Part shown: piece after piece, positions 63,957-64,000 of the stretch
Numbering within the stretch: the stretch's first letter is position 1
Layout: every line of letters starts with the position of its first letter
Assembly (NCBI GenBank): GCA_905200615.1
Contig: CAJKLB010000009.1
Coordinates: 5,531 to 69,530, forward strand
Source of the DNA: an uncultured Selenomonadales bacterium
GTDB lineage: Bacteria > Bacillota > Clostridia > Christensenellales > QALW01
Direction: 5' to 3'
Length of the DNA stretch: 64,000 bases
Program-made: the position numbers and the translations under genes
Notes under the pieces: generated by a model
Told to the model about the DNA's origin: nothing
Seen by the model: only the letters and a program-made list of their open reading frames with translations
Database searches by the model: none

Positions 63957-64000
63957 ATGAAAAGAATTTTTACCCCTTTGCTGATTTTCCTGTTATGCGT
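63957..64000 (+). CDS. N-terminus of an exported protein, cut by the window edge
   Basis: Fourteen codons are visible, reading MKRIFTPLLIFLLC, a positively charged start followed by a hydrophobic core, which is the beginning of a signal peptide. GGAGGAG lies 7 bases before the ATG. It is divergent from the ABC operon. Nothing can be said of its function. Confidence 0.65.
   Translation, partial: MKRIFTPLLIFLLC

Noticed and set aside
1..64000. tRNA, rRNA, SRP RNA or CRISPR array
   Set aside because: No tRNA-like T-loop and acceptor combination, no rRNA sequence and no regularly spaced repeats were found in the gaps by eye.

Overview
The window is about 64 kb of a moderately AT-rich chromosome with short intergenic gaps, strong AGGAGG-type ribosome binding sites and many sigma-A-type promoters with 17-base spacers. 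Gene content and order point to an anaerobic Firmicute of the class Clostridia. The evidence is the blocks mnmE-mnmG-rsmG, murB-PHP-rapZ-whiA-HPr-dnaE-pfkA and plsX-acpP-rnc-smc-ftsY-ylxM-ffh-rpsP-khpA-rimM-trmD-rplS, plus RNase J, PyrR, a SpoVB/MazG pair and a radical-SAM anaerobic sulfatase maturase. I cannot name the species.

Layout. 0-9.7 kb: a truncated mazG/yabN and a SpoVB-type flippase (minus), then tRNA/rRNA modification genes, a hypothetical gene and a two-gene ABC exporter (plus). 9.8-14.4 kb: guaA (minus), and divergently asnA, a TSCPD protein, an iron alcohol dehydrogenase and rhamnose mutarotase. 14.4-19 kb: two Cys-type sulfatases followed by their probable maturase, which looks like a desulfation unit for host or plant glycans. 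19-26.2 kb: accessory genes (split chromate transporter, EF2568-type cysteine desulfurase divergent from a DUF3343 protein, FAD oxidoreductase, DUF421 protein, a membrane-anchored solute-binding-like protein) with two longer gaps that hold no intact gene. 26.2-45 kb: the conserved housekeeping core for cell wall, division, replication, glycolysis, phospholipid synthesis, chromosome condensation, protein targeting and ribosome maturation. 45-59.4 kb: an unrecognised membrane protein, mnmA, a nuclease-helicase fusion, a surface-anchored GH99-like protein overlapping pyrR, a nucleotidyltransferase with a degenerate mutase half, RNase J, MltG, RNase HI and a tyrosine recombinase with a large perfect palindrome at its promoter.

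59.4-63.8 kb (minus) is the most unusual part. It is a five-gene operon of two membrane proteins, an ABC ATPase, a large lipoprotein and a small secreted protein whose reading frame is interrupted by one in-frame TGA. It lies directly beyond the recombinase and resembles the transporter/immunity layout of secreted-peptide systems, but I recognise no family for the secreted protein or the lipoprotein. A further exported protein begins at the right edge.

No rRNA, tRNA, CRISPR array or intact insertion sequence was seen. Gene functions come from motifs and gene order read by eye; no database search was possible.
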